DNA of 17,648 bases from CAZQSL01 sp964595945 (GCA_964595945.1 CAZQSL010000072.1:1-17648), one strand, 5' to 3'; numbered from the stretch's first letter, positions 7,833-14,603 are shown. Notes: generated by a model from the letters alone, not told the origin. Made by a program: numbers and translations.

Positions 7833-8273
7833 ATGGGCAACTTTTTCAAATACACGACGGCAGGGATGCTCGTGCATCTATATGCGCTCGCGACGCGCCG
7901 GGAGCCGGTAGTCGAGGGCTGCTGCGTGATGTGCGGGCGGTGCTGCCGCGAGATCAGCCTTTCGGACGGTCCGCGATGGGTACGCACCAGAAAGGAATTT
8001 GACCGGCTGGTGGCGAAGGACCCTGCGTATACGCGCTTTGTCCCCATTGGCCGGGGGCCGGGGGGATACATGCTGTTCAGATGCTGCTTTATCAGTCCGG
8101 AAGGTTTTTGTCTCGGACACAGTATCAGGCCGTCAGTGTGCAGCGAATATCCTGCGCCCGATCTCACGCTATGCGGCGGGCGGCTGCTCGACGGGTGCGG
8201 CTACAGGATCGTGTGGCGCAAAAAGGGCGAGCCGCGCCCGCCGGCCGATGTGATCGATGATGGGGATGAGTAA
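7833..8273 (+). CDS. YkgJ-type cysteine-cluster protein (putative metal-binding)
   Basis: 146 residues with eleven cysteines. The first group, Cys30-Cys31-x2-Cys34-x2-Cys37-Cys38 (EGCCVMCGRCC), is followed by Cys84-Cys85, Cys93 and HSIRPSVCSEYP with Cys103, the order seen in the YkgJ/UPF0153 family (CxxC..CC, then C-x-I-Y-x-x-R-P-x-x-C-x-x-F-P). These small cytoplasmic proteins are thought to bind zinc or an Fe-S cluster; their role is not well defined. Two further cysteines (114 and 122) lie near the end. The open frame runs back to ATG 7779, but ATG 7833 is chosen because GGGAG lies 10 bases upstream and nothing comparable precedes 7779. The gene converges on queC across a repeat-filled gap. 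Confidence 0.8.
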   Translation: MGNFFKYTTAGMLVHLYALATRREPVVEGCCVMCGRCCREISLSDGPRWVRTRKEFDRLVAKDPAYTRFVPIGRGPGGYMLFRCCFISPEGFCLGHSIRPSVCSEYPAPDLTLCGGRLLDGCGYRIVWRKKGEPRPPADVIDDGDE

Positions 8274-8285
8274 AGATTATGTACA

Positions 8286-8451
8286 CGGAAACCCCTTTTG
8301 AAAAAGGGGGTTCCGCACCTTCCCTAAAACTTTTATGGTTGGAAGCGGCTTGGCAGCCCGCTTCCAACAAACGTTCTGAAAATACCGTTAAGCGAATAAA
8401 GTTTTTTGGAAGAGGTTCGGAGAGACTTTTTTTTCAATAAAGGTCTCTCCG
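8286..8451. repeat. Three-hairpin composite element: head-to-head palindromic repeats (R2/R3)
   Basis: Left unit 8286-8336: hairpin 8286-8315 (one mismatched pair) with the tail CACCTTCCCTAAAACTTTTA. Right unit 8395-8451 is the same design in reverse orientation: read on the minus strand, hairpin 8451-8418, then AACCTCTTCCAAAAAAC and TTTATTCG. Between them lies a third, unrelated perfect hairpin with arms 8338-8348 and 8358-8368 (GTTGGAAGCGG / its complement, loop of 9). The whole is therefore a roughly 166-bp element with long imperfect terminal inverted repeats, resembling a BIME or a small MITE. It occupies nearly all of the gap between the convergent YkgJ-type gene and queC, where it could also act as a two-way terminator. 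No transposase is visible nearby. Confidence 0.75.
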
Positions 8452-8476
8452 AGTATTTTAGCGATTCAATTCAAAA

Positions 8477-9169
8477 TCATCCCGCATATCGGGTCGGGTC
8501 AGTGACGCCGGCTTCGAAGAATCCCTTGCGGCGCAGGAAGCAGCTGTCGCAGCGACCGCATGCCGAGCCGTCTGCCGAGGGGTTGTAGCAGCTTGTGGTG
8601 AGCGAATAATCGAGGCCGAGAGCGGTGCCGGTGCGGATGATTTCTGCTTTGCTCATGGAGATCAGGGGTGTGGCGATGTTGACGGGCGAACCTTCTACAC
8701 CTGCTTTTGTGGCGAGAGCGGCCATTAGGCGGAAGGCGTCGATGTATTCGGGGCGGCAGTCGGGATAGCCGCTGTAGTCGAGCGAGTTGACGCCGATGAA
8801 GATATCGGTGGCGTTTCGGACTTCGGCGAAGGCGAGTGCGTAGGAGAGGAAGATAGTGTTGCGAGCGGGGACGTATGTGACCGGGATTTCCGAGGCCATG
8901 CAGGACTCCGTGCGGTCGAGCGGCACGTCGATGTCGTCGGTAAGCGCGGAGGCGCCGAAGGTGCGGAGGTCGATGGTGACGAATTTGTGTTCGGCAGTGC
9001 CGAGAGCAGCTGCGACGGCGCGGGCGCAGTCGAGTTCGACACTGTGACGCTGGCCGTAGTCGAAGCTGATGGCGTGGGTGACGTATCCCTGGCTGCGGGC
9101 TATGGCGAGGGTGGTGGCGGAGTCGAGCCCGCCGCTGAGCAGTATGATGGCGTGTTTATTATTCTTCAT
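8477..9169 (-). CDS. queC: 7-cyano-7-deazaguanine (preQ0) synthase
   Basis: 230 residues, the normal QueC length. The N-terminal PP-loop LSGGLDSATT (residues 11-20) binds ATP, FDYGQRHSVEL (36-46) and VPARNTIFLSYALAFAE (100-116) are family signatures, and four cysteines that hold the structural zinc are at 194, 204, 207 and 210 (SCYNPS, ACGRCDSC). QueC converts 7-carboxy-7-deazaguanine to preQ0 using ammonia and ATP, a step towards queuosine in tRNA. All motifs are intact, and it looks like housekeeping QueC, not the divergent QueC-like proteins of defence systems. No other que gene is in the window. Its ATG lies 6 bases beyond the stop of the small accessory gene, with no good Shine-Dalgarno sequence, so it may depend on translation or transcription from upstream. 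Confidence 0.95.
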   Translation of the reverse strand: MKNNKHAIILLSGGLDSATTLAIARSQGYVTHAISFDYGQRHSVELDCARAVAAALGTAEHKFVTIDLRTFGASALTDDIDVPLDRTESCMASEIPVTYVPARNTIFLSYALAFAEVRNATDIFIGVNSLDYSGYPDCRPEYIDAFRLMAALATKAGVEGSPVNIATPLISMSKAEIIRTGTALGLDYSLTTSCYNPSADGSACGRCDSCFLRRKGFFEAGVTDPTRYAG

Positions 9170-9175
9170 GTTGAA

Positions 9176-9370
9176 TCAGGACTTCGTTTTTTCCTGTTTG
9201 ATGGCTGTATTTTTTTGCACAGACATTGCTTCATGTCTTTTTCCAGGCACTTGATTTTGGGCTGATGCGGACTTAAAAGCAATAACAGACTTTCCCGTCG
9301 GAGGCACTTGTGTTTTGGTATCTTTCCATGTTCCTTGGTATCCTTCAATTATAACATATTTTTTTTGCAT
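9176..9370 (-). CDS. Small basic hydrophilic protein, partner of the DUF6338-type gene
   Basis: 64 residues, rich in Lys, Gln, Thr and Ser, with no membrane segment or cysteine; probably largely unfolded. The beginning reads MQKKYVIIEGYQGTWKD and is followed by TKTQVPPTGKSV. From memory, short proteins with a G-Y-Q motif and a Pro/Gly/Ser-rich end often sit beside DUF6338 genes, which would fit, but I cannot verify this here. The frame could open at 9400, but ATG 9370 has a textbook GAGGAGG 5 bases upstream, strong evidence that this short gene is translated. It starts 19 bases after the membrane-protein gene ends and stops 6 bases before queC. It shares the AT-rich composition of the membrane-protein gene and not that of queC. 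Function unknown. Confidence 0.7.
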   Translation of the reverse strand: MQKKYVIIEGYQGTWKDTKTQVPPTGKSVIAFKSASAQNQVPGKRHEAMSVQKNTAIKQEKTKS

Positions 9371-9389
9371 ATTATCCTCCTCACAAACG

Positions 9390-9995
9390 TCAAGTCTCAA
9401 GAAATTCGATCAATTTTATTTCATCTTTACTAATGTATATTCCTCTTTCTTCGTCAATCCAAGCTCCACTTTCATCAATAGTATATAGTTTTTCCAAGTA
9501 AATATCTCTATCATTCTGATCATTTGGAGCAAACGATTTATCAGAGAAATAACCTAATAGTTGTTCATCTGTTTTTAATGTGATTATCAAATATGAGCTT
9601 TTGTCCGAAATCTTATGAAAACTATAACCCCATGCAGTTTGTATTCTGTCAAATGATTTTACGGAAAGCTGTAAAAGAACCTTCGCAACTATCTTGTTGT
9701 GAGCCAGGATTCCACATAAAAGGCCTAATACAAATGGGCTTATAAGTAAAATAACTGGCCAAAGATAGCTAACATCAATCCATTCTGGAAGAAAGCCGGT
9801 TTTGTAGAAAGGGAAAAGAACCCATGACCATATCGCATAGTTAACACAACTAATGGTAATATGACGAAAAATGATTCTATGATCCGGATCAGCTGTTTTC
9901 TCTGGAACAAAAACCGCAACCGTCCAAAAGAAAACCGCACCAGGAACAAAAAAAGCAACAACGAAATAAACACTTTCAATCGAAATTTGTAGCAT
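9390..9995 (-). CDS. DUF6338-type three-helix membrane protein
   Basis: 201 residues. Three hydrophobic segments at about 8-30, 46-63 and 77-98 are followed by a soluble domain of ~100 residues. The C-terminal pattern TAWGYSF ... YLIITLKTDEQLLGYFSDKSF ... RDIYLEKLY ... GIYISKDEIKLIEF matches what I recall of DUF6338: a small beta-barrel-like domain ending in I-x-x-I-E-F. The biochemical role of the family is not known to me; it is typically an accessory gene. ATG 9995 has GAGG about 6 bases upstream. Codon use is strikingly AT-rich next to the GC-rich queC and two-component genes, which points to recent acquisition. The gene begins just 40 bases downstream of the intrinsic terminator that closes the kinase/receiver cluster, so it needs its own weak promoter or read-through. 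It is followed by the 64-residue gene and queC. Confidence 0.8.
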   Translation of the reverse strand: MLQISIESVYFVVAFFVPGAVFFWTVAVFVPEKTADPDHRIIFRHITISCVNYAIWSWVLFPFYKTGFLPEWIDVSYLWPVILLISPFVLGLLCGILAHNKIVAKVLLQLSVKSFDRIQTAWGYSFHKISDKSSYLIITLKTDEQLLGYFSDKSFAPNDQNDRDIYLEKLYTIDESGAWIDEERGIYISKDEIKLIEFLET

Positions 9996-10023
9996 GTGTT
10001 ACCTCAATCTGAACAAGCACTAA

Positions 10024-10065
10024 ACAAAAGGAAAAGCGGGAGACTCGCGTGTGAGGGTCTCCCGC
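10024..10065 (-). terminator. Intrinsic terminator of the kinase/receiver cluster
   Basis: Arms 10036-10044 and 10057-10065 (GCGGGAGAC and its perfect complement) surround a 12-base loop. Read on the minus strand, the hairpin is followed at once by TTTTCCTTTTGTTT, a good T-tract. It lies 39 bases after the stop of the receiver gene at 10104. Confidence 0.85.
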
Positions 10066-10103
10066 GTCGATGTGGCCTGTCGTGTGGCTGCGAAGGGTGA
10101 GGG

Positions 10104-10490
10104 TCAGTCGCCGATGAGGTCCTGGACTTCCTTGAGGAGGGTGGCGGGGTCGAGGGGTTTTGTGAGGTAGGTATCGGTGGGGAGGAGGTGTTTGGTGTCT
10201 TCGCTGCCGAAGCGCATGTCGTAGAGTTCGGTGAATGAGGAGAGGGTGATGACGGGGATGTCTTTGTAGGCTGGGTCTTCCTTGATTTTGCGGCAGACGT
10301 CGAAGCCGTCTTTTTCTGGCATGAGAAGGTCGAGGATGATGAGATCGGGGCGTGAGGTGTGGAGGAGTTCGAGACCTGCTTTACCATTATTAGCGGTGGC
10401 GATCTCGTAGTCATTCTTGAGCAGGAGTGCAACGGAGTCGATAATCGACTGGTCGTCGTCAACGATAAGGATTTTTTTCTTGTCGGCCAT
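10104..10490 (-). CDS. Stand-alone response regulator receiver domain
   Basis: 128 residues, a single CheY-like receiver and nothing else. Acidic pocket Asp11-Asp12 (VDDD), phospho-acceptor Asp54 (LDLLMP), the conserved Ser/Thr at the end of strand 4 (TLSS, 82-85) and Lys111 (LTKPL) are all present, so it should accept phosphate. With no DNA-binding or enzymatic output domain, it must act by binding a partner protein or pass phosphate onward. The loop after strand 4 (about 86-105) is longer than usual. The ATG at 10490 has AAGGA about 9 bases upstream and starts 14 bases after the soluble histidine kinase gene stops, so the two are co-transcribed and probably a cognate pair. Confidence 0.93.
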   Translation of the reverse strand: MADKKKILIVDDDQSIIDSVALLLKNDYEIATANNGKAGLELLHTSRPDLIILDLLMPEKDGFDVCRKIKEDPAYKDIPVITLSSFTELYDMRFGSEDTKHLLPTDTYLTKPLDPATLLKEVQDLIGD

Positions 10491-10504
10491 TGTCGTTCAT
10501 CCTT

Positions 10505-11248
10505 TCAGGTTATGTTTGAGGGAATCGTGGCTAAAAAGGATGTGCCGTTAACGGGGTCGCTTTTAGCCGTGATGGATCCTTGCAGGCTGTTGATGATGGT
10601 GCGTACGATGGAAAGTCCGAGGCCGGTGCCTCTGTCGACGCGCAATTTTGCGGAGCCGGCGCGCCAGAATTCTATGAATATGTTGGGCATGTCTTCGTCG
10701 GCGATGGGCAGTCCGATGTCGTGGACTGAGAGAGATAGTGAGTCAGAGTTGGCGGAAATGGTGACAGTGACAGTGGTGGCGGGGTCGGCGTAACGGATGG
10801 CGTTTTCGATGAGGTTGCGTGTGAGGATGGTGAGCCATGCGCGGTTGGCGCGGGTGAGGGCAGGGGTGGGTGAGGCGATGATGTCGATGGTGACGGTGGG
10901 GTTGGGAGATTTGGGTTTGAGTTCGGCGGCTACGGCGGCGGCAATGGCGTTGAGATCGCTGGGGTCCTGCTGCCAGGCTTCGTCGGTGTTGGCGGTCTGG
11001 TAGAGAGCCATCATGTCGTCGAGTATGTGCATCATGTCGTCGGTGCGGATGGTGGCGCCGGAGACGAGTTTTTTGATGTCTTCGGGGTCGGTGACGACGC
11101 CGGTTTCGAGTACGCGGAGGCAGCTGAGTACGGAGGCGAGGGGTGAGCGGAGGTTGTGGTTCATCATGCGCATGAAGAGTTTTTTCGTGCGGTCGAACTC
11201 CTGGGCGCTGATGGCTCCGTGTGGTGTGGTGTTGGCGGTGTCGGTCAT
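10505..11248 (-). CDS. Soluble histidine kinase lacking a sensor domain
   Basis: 247 residues with no membrane segment and only ~20 residues before the dimerisation helix. H-box MMNHNLRSPLASV with His31; N-box NLIENAIRYA with Asn149; DIG at 177-179; G2 box RGTGLGLSIV at 206-215. These are the parts needed for ATP binding and autophosphorylation. The residue after the histidine is Asn instead of the common Glu/Asp, a variant seen in some HisKA groups. With no input domain of its own it must sense through a partner. Its dimerisation region closely resembles that of the hydrogenase-kinase fusion next door (both contain R-S-P-L-x-x-x and the string V-L-E-T-G at the same distance from the His), so it is a paralogue that could form heterodimers with it. 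ATG 11248 has GGAG 9 bases upstream. Confidence 0.92.
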   Translation of the reverse strand: MTDTANTTPHGAISAQEFDRTKKLFMRMMNHNLRSPLASVLSCLRVLETGVVTDPEDIKKLVSGATIRTDDMMHILDDMMALYQTANTDEAWQQDPSDLNAIAAAVAAELKPKSPNPTVTIDIIASPTPALTRANRAWLTILTRNLIENAIRYADPATTVTVTISANSDSLSLSVHDIGLPIADEDMPNIFIEFWRAGSAKLRVDRGTGLGLSIVRTIINSLQGSITAKSDPVNGTSFLATIPSNIT

Positions 11249-11298
11249 TGGTCGGCGCTCCGTGGCAGGGGTGGGAGGGTTGGGATTGCCTGCCGGAA

Positions 11299-11325
11299 GT
11301 TTTCACAAGCTTCACAAGTGAAAAC
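11299..11325. promoter_or_regulatory. Inverted/direct repeat upstream of the soluble kinase gene
   Basis: GTTTTCAC (11299-11306) and GTGAAAAC (11318-11325) form a perfect 8-base inverted repeat with an 11-base spacer, 51-77 bases before the kinase ATG. Read on the minus strand, TGTGAAGCT TGTGAAAAC is also a 9-base-period direct repeat. A 17-of-19 match to this lies upstream of the hydrogenase-kinase gene (13559-13577). It looks like a protein-binding site; the regulator is unknown. Confidence 0.45.
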
Positions 11326-11381
11326 AGTCACATGCTTTATTATTGTTACTAAATGCCTCCGGGTCAAGCGGTGGAGGGCAG

Positions 11382-13409
11382 CTATTTCGGTGAAGGAGGT
11401 TCGGGCGGGTCAGTCTGTTCGTCTTCGATTGTTGCGGGTTCGAAGGGCATTCGGATGATGAAGTGGGTGCCCTTGTTTTCCTTTGAGTCGAAATTTATAG
11501 TGCCGCCGTGATTATTGACGATGGTTTTGACGATGGAGAGTCCGAGTCCGGTGCCGTGTGTGCGGACTTTTTTAGCGTTGTTGGCGCGGAAGAACTGTTT
11601 GAAGAGGTTGACCTGTTCTTTTTCGGGGATGCCGATGCCTGAGTCGATGACGTCGAGGCGCATCATGTCGTTTTCGAGGGCGAGTTCGACGTAGATGGTG
11701 GTGTTGTCGCGTGAGTATTTGACGGCGTTGTCGACGAGGTTGGTGAAGATGTGATTGAGTGATTTGCGGACGATGTTGACGGGGTGCATGGAGGTGGGGT
11801 GGTCGTATTCGATAGTGATGTTGCGTTCGGCGGCAGTGCTGCGCAGGAGAGAGACGACAGCGTCCATTTCCCGGATTGGGTCGACGGATTCGGGGGTTTC
11901 CTTGTGTTCGATGTCGGAGCGGGATAGGTCGAGGATGTCGTTGACGAGAGTGAGCATGTCTTCGGATCGTGTGTATGCCTGGGAGACGAGCGAGTGGATG
12001 GCATCCTGGGGGATAGTGCCTGTTTCGAGGACTTTGAGGACAGACTGTATGGCGACGAGAGGGGAACGCATTTGGTGGGAGGCCATGAGGAGGAAGTCTT
12101 TTTTGCGGTTGTATTCGGCGGTGAGGCGGTCGATCATGAAGGGGAGGCACATGTCGTTTTCGGCAATGCCGTGGTAGACGGCGATGGCTTTTTCGCGGCA
12201 TGAGTTGTAGCCGCAGGCGCCGCAGTTGAGTTCGTCCGTGATTTCTTTTTTGCCGATTTTGCGGAGGATGGCGGCGATTTCTTCTTCGGTGGGTTCGGAG
12301 AGCCGTTTGTTTTCATCGAAGAAGGTGCGGAGGAGGTCGAGTCGTTGTGCGACAGATTCGGCGGGGTCGACATCGGTGGTGGCGGGTGCGAGAGCTTCGG
12401 CTTTGCGCATGTAGTCGGTGACGCATTCCTTGCGTTCGATTTCGCTCATGTAGGAGGGCATGATGGGACCGTTGATGCAGCCTTCGCAGAAGAGGAGGTC
12501 GAAGAATCGTGCGCGGGTGCGGCCGTTTTCGATGGATTCGAGGACTTCGGGGATGCGTTCGCGGCCTTCGGTGACGACGATTTCGTCCTTTGTGATGTCC
12601 ATTTCGAGGGCGGCGGTTTTGAGGAGTCCGCCGGTGACGGGGAAAATGCGGCCCGTGTGTGGGGTGGGGCCAGTGAAGGGCTCGGGGTCGAGGTCTGACA
12701 TATTGATGCCCTTGTCGATGAGCATGGAGCGGAATTCTGCGAAGGTGAGTGATGCTTCTGGCGCGCCGGTGACGCCCTGGTCGTCGCATTCCTGTTTTTT
12801 TGCGACGCAGGGGCCTGCGAATACGACGCAGGCGCCTGGCATGTATTCTTCCCTGATATATCGAGAGAGGGCGACCATTGGAGAGACGATGGGAGCGAGG
12901 TGCGGGATAAGTTTCGGGTGGTATTTTTCCACGTATTTGACAACGCTGGGGCAGGGGGTGGCAATGATGATGCCGTCTCCGGCCCGTTCTTCGATGAGAG
13001 TGCGGTAGGCTGCTCCGACGAGGTCTGCGCCGTAGGCGACTTCCATGACTTCGGTGAAACCGAGTTTTTTCGCTGCGGCTACGATCTGGCCTGGTTCGGC
13101 GTCAGAAAACGCGATTGGGAACGAGGGGGCGATGATCATGATGGTGGGAGTGCCGGAAGCGAGCATCGTGGTCACAGGCTCGATGGCATCTCTGATCTGC
13201 TTTGCGCCCTGGGAGCAGAAGCGTACGCAGTTGCCGCATGCGACGCAGCGTTCTTCGATGACCCATGCCTGTCCTTTTTCGACGCGGATGGCCTTGGCGG
13301 GGCAGTGCCGGATGCAAGAGTAGCAGCGTTTGCATTTGCTTTCGATAGTACGTACGACGAATGGTGTCGAGGCGGTTTGTGTGCCGGTGGTCGAGATGGC
13401 GTCATCCAT
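11382..13409 (-). CDS. [FeFe]-hydrogenase-like sensor fused to histidine kinase
   Basis: 675 residues, no membrane segment. Domain order: two [4Fe-4S] ferredoxin sites (Cys26/29/32/36 and Cys55/58/61/65); an [FeFe]-hydrogenase large-subunit domain (~90-330) with single candidate H-cluster cysteines in TPCPS (153) and GPCVAKKQE (201) and two in FCEGCING (308, 311); a further [4Fe-4S] domain, NCGACGYNSC ... C (396, 399, 404, 421); then HisKA (His445 in SHQMRSPL) and HATPase (N-box Asn561, HGTGLGLSIV at 618-627) with a Pro-rich tail. This matches the histidine-kinase-linked putative sensory [FeFe] hydrogenases (group C type). Such proteins are thought to sense H2 or redox state and not to make H2. 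The open frame extends to GTG 13499; ATG 13409 is preferred because the added residues look non-conserved, but neither start has an ideal ribosome site. Its output probably goes to the downstream kinase and receiver. Confidence 0.88.
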   Translation of the reverse strand: MDDAISTTGTQTASTPFVVRTIESKCKRCYSCIRHCPAKAIRVEKGQAWVIEERCVACGNCVRFCSQGAKQIRDAIEPVTTMLASGTPTIMIIAPSFPIAFSDAEPGQIVAAAKKLGFTEVMEVAYGADLVGAAYRTLIEERAGDGIIIATPCPSVVKYVEKYHPKLIPHLAPIVSPMVALSRYIREEYMPGACVVFAGPCVAKKQECDDQGVTGAPEASLTFAEFRSMLIDKGINMSDLDPEPFTGPTPHTGRIFPVTGGLLKTAALEMDITKDEIVVTEGRERIPEVLESIENGRTRARFFDLLFCEGCINGPIMPSYMSEIERKECVTDYMRKAEALAPATTDVDPAESVAQRLDLLRTFFDENKRLSEPTEEEIAAILRKIGKKEITDELNCGACGYNSCREKAIAVYHGIAENDMCLPFMIDRLTAEYNRKKDFLLMASHQMRSPLVAIQSVLKVLETGTIPQDAIHSLVSQAYTRSEDMLTLVNDILDLSRSDIEHKETPESVDPIREMDAVVSLLRSTAAERNITIEYDHPTSMHPVNIVRKSLNHIFTNLVDNAVKYSRDNTTIYVELALENDMMRLDVIDSGIGIPEKEQVNLFKQFFRANNAKKVRTHGTGLGLSIVKTIVNNHGGTINFDSKENKGTHFIIRMPFEPATIEDEQTDPPEPPSPK

Positions 13410-13558
13410 GGGTTTGTCACACACCTTTGGTGATGTGGATTTGCGGGCGCTGCATCGGGTGGCATGCCGCATCAGGGTGTTATTATGCGTCCAATACACC
13501 TATATTGTAAATTATAATGAGCCGAAAAGTATATCGCCCATCTTGTGAGAGCGAAAGT

Positions 13559-13577
13559 ATGTGAAGATTGTGAAAAC
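13559..13577 (+). promoter_or_regulatory. TGTGAA direct-repeat motif upstream of the hydrogenase-kinase gene
   Basis: ATGTGAAGATTGTGAAAAC here matches TTGTGAAGCTTGTGAAAAC (minus strand, 11317-11299) at 17 of 19 positions. Both contain two TGTGAA units with a 9-base period. This copy lies at the very end of the upstream hydrolase gene region and about 150 bases before the preferred start at 13409, in the opposite orientation relative to its gene. A perfect TATAAT on the minus strand (13516-13511) lies between the motif and the gene. Confidence 0.4.
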
Positions 13578-13580
13578 CAT

Positions 13581-14492
13581 TCAGTGTGCGAGTATCCATA
13601 GAGTGACGGTGGGGCGCAGGTCAGTGATGGTGGGGTCGGTCTGCATGCAGTGTAGTCCGTCGGGGTAGAATTTGAATGTCTTGTCGGGGGCTGCGAGCCG
13701 TTCGTAAAACTTGCGCGAGGCTTCGGGAGAGACGGCTACGTCTTTGCCGCCCTGGATGATGAGCGAGGGGATTTTGATGGCCACGGGGCCGAGCGTGGCG
13801 CCGCGCTTCATCATTTTCGTGACATTGAGGATGTAGCGGACGGAAATTTTCTTGAGATGCAGCGGGTCGTCGCGGTCATATTTGATATTGGCGGGACTGC
13901 GCATCGAGCGGGCTTCGTCGCCCGTCGCGGGGATAAAGCGCCAGCCGGGCGCGAAAATGGCGGCCAGCAACATGAGCGGGAGTTTGATCACGTCCGCGAA
14001 TCTGAATTTCATGGCAGGCTTGATGGCGGGGACGATCAGTACCATGCCGCTTGCGAGCCCGGGTGCGTCGAGTTGCAGATTGACGTTGATGCAGCCGCCC
14101 ATGCTTTCTCCGATCACATAGAGTTTCGCATGGGGATAACGGCGTTTGAGTTCGAGGGCGAATTCCTTTACGTCGGCGCGCATGCGGTCGCGGTCGGGCA
14201 TATCGCCCCTGGGTCCGTCCGATAGTCCGTGATAGCGATAGTCGGGGCAATAGACAGCCATGTTGTGGCGCACGAAATCATCGGCCATCAGTACATAATA
14301 CCACCCGTGCGCACTCATGCCGTGCAGGCACAGCACCACACGGTCCGGGGCGCCGGATGGCGGCAGCCAGTACTGCACGAAGAGCCTGGCTCCATCGCTT
14401 GCCGTGAAATATTCATAACGGTCTTCCGCGCCGGACGGATTTGTGCGCAGAGGCAGGAAATCCTTGTTGTATTTTGGATGGCTTGTGTCCAT
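13581..14492 (-). CDS. Alpha/beta hydrolase, lysophospholipase/monoacylglycerol lipase type
   Basis: 303 residues. The oxyanion-hole segment CLHGMSAHGWYY (~55-66), the nucleophile elbow GESMGG with Ser130, the acid Asp251 (QGGKDVAVSP) and His281 (DGLHCM) make a complete catalytic triad. DYRYHGLSDGPRGD near 84-97 is the usual sequence of the PldB/monoacylglycerol lipase group. These enzymes release fatty acids from lysophospholipids or monoacylglycerols. A helical, moderately hydrophobic lid region (about 155-185, LPLMLLAAIF) sits after the nucleophile and could approach membranes; there is no signal peptide. ATG 14492 has GAGGTGAT a few bases upstream. A TGATAGAAT extended -10 box is at 14527-14535 on the minus strand. 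It is upstream of, and in the same direction as, the hydrogenase-kinase gene, 171 bases away, with no terminator seen between. Confidence 0.9.
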   Translation of the reverse strand: MDTSHPKYNKDFLPLRTNPSGAEDRYEYFTASDGARLFVQYWLPPSGAPDRVVLCLHGMSAHGWYYVLMADDFVRHNMAVYCPDYRYHGLSDGPRGDMPDRDRMRADVKEFALELKRRYPHAKLYVIGESMGGCINVNLQLDAPGLASGMVLIVPAIKPAMKFRFADVIKLPLMLLAAIFAPGWRFIPATGDEARSMRSPANIKYDRDDPLHLKKISVRYILNVTKMMKRGATLGPVAIKIPSLIIQGGKDVAVSPEASRKFYERLAAPDKTFKFYPDGLHCMQTDPTITDLRPTVTLWILAH

Positions 14493-14526
14493 ATATCACC
14501 TCGTGGCGGCGATTGTTTTTCACACT

Positions 14527-14535
14527 ATTCTATCA
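14527..14535 (-). promoter_or_regulatory. Extended -10 promoter for the hydrolase gene
   Basis: Minus-strand TGATAGAAT is a TGn extended -10 with a five-of-six TATAAT match, 35 bases upstream of the hydrolase ATG. The -35 region (GGTATC) is poor, which extended -10 promoters tolerate. Confidence 0.4.
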
Positions 14536-14603
14536 TAAGCCGCTTAGAGGATACCGGTCTGCCGGCGATAAAAAAAATGAACTATGGCCAGGCTGCCCAG
14601 CAT

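Noticed and set aside
8477..9169. QueC-like defence protein (CBASS/Qat type) instead of housekeeping QueC
   Set aside because: Length, PP-loop and the four zinc cysteines are those of canonical QueC, and no cyclase, ubiquitin-like or Qat partner genes are adjacent.
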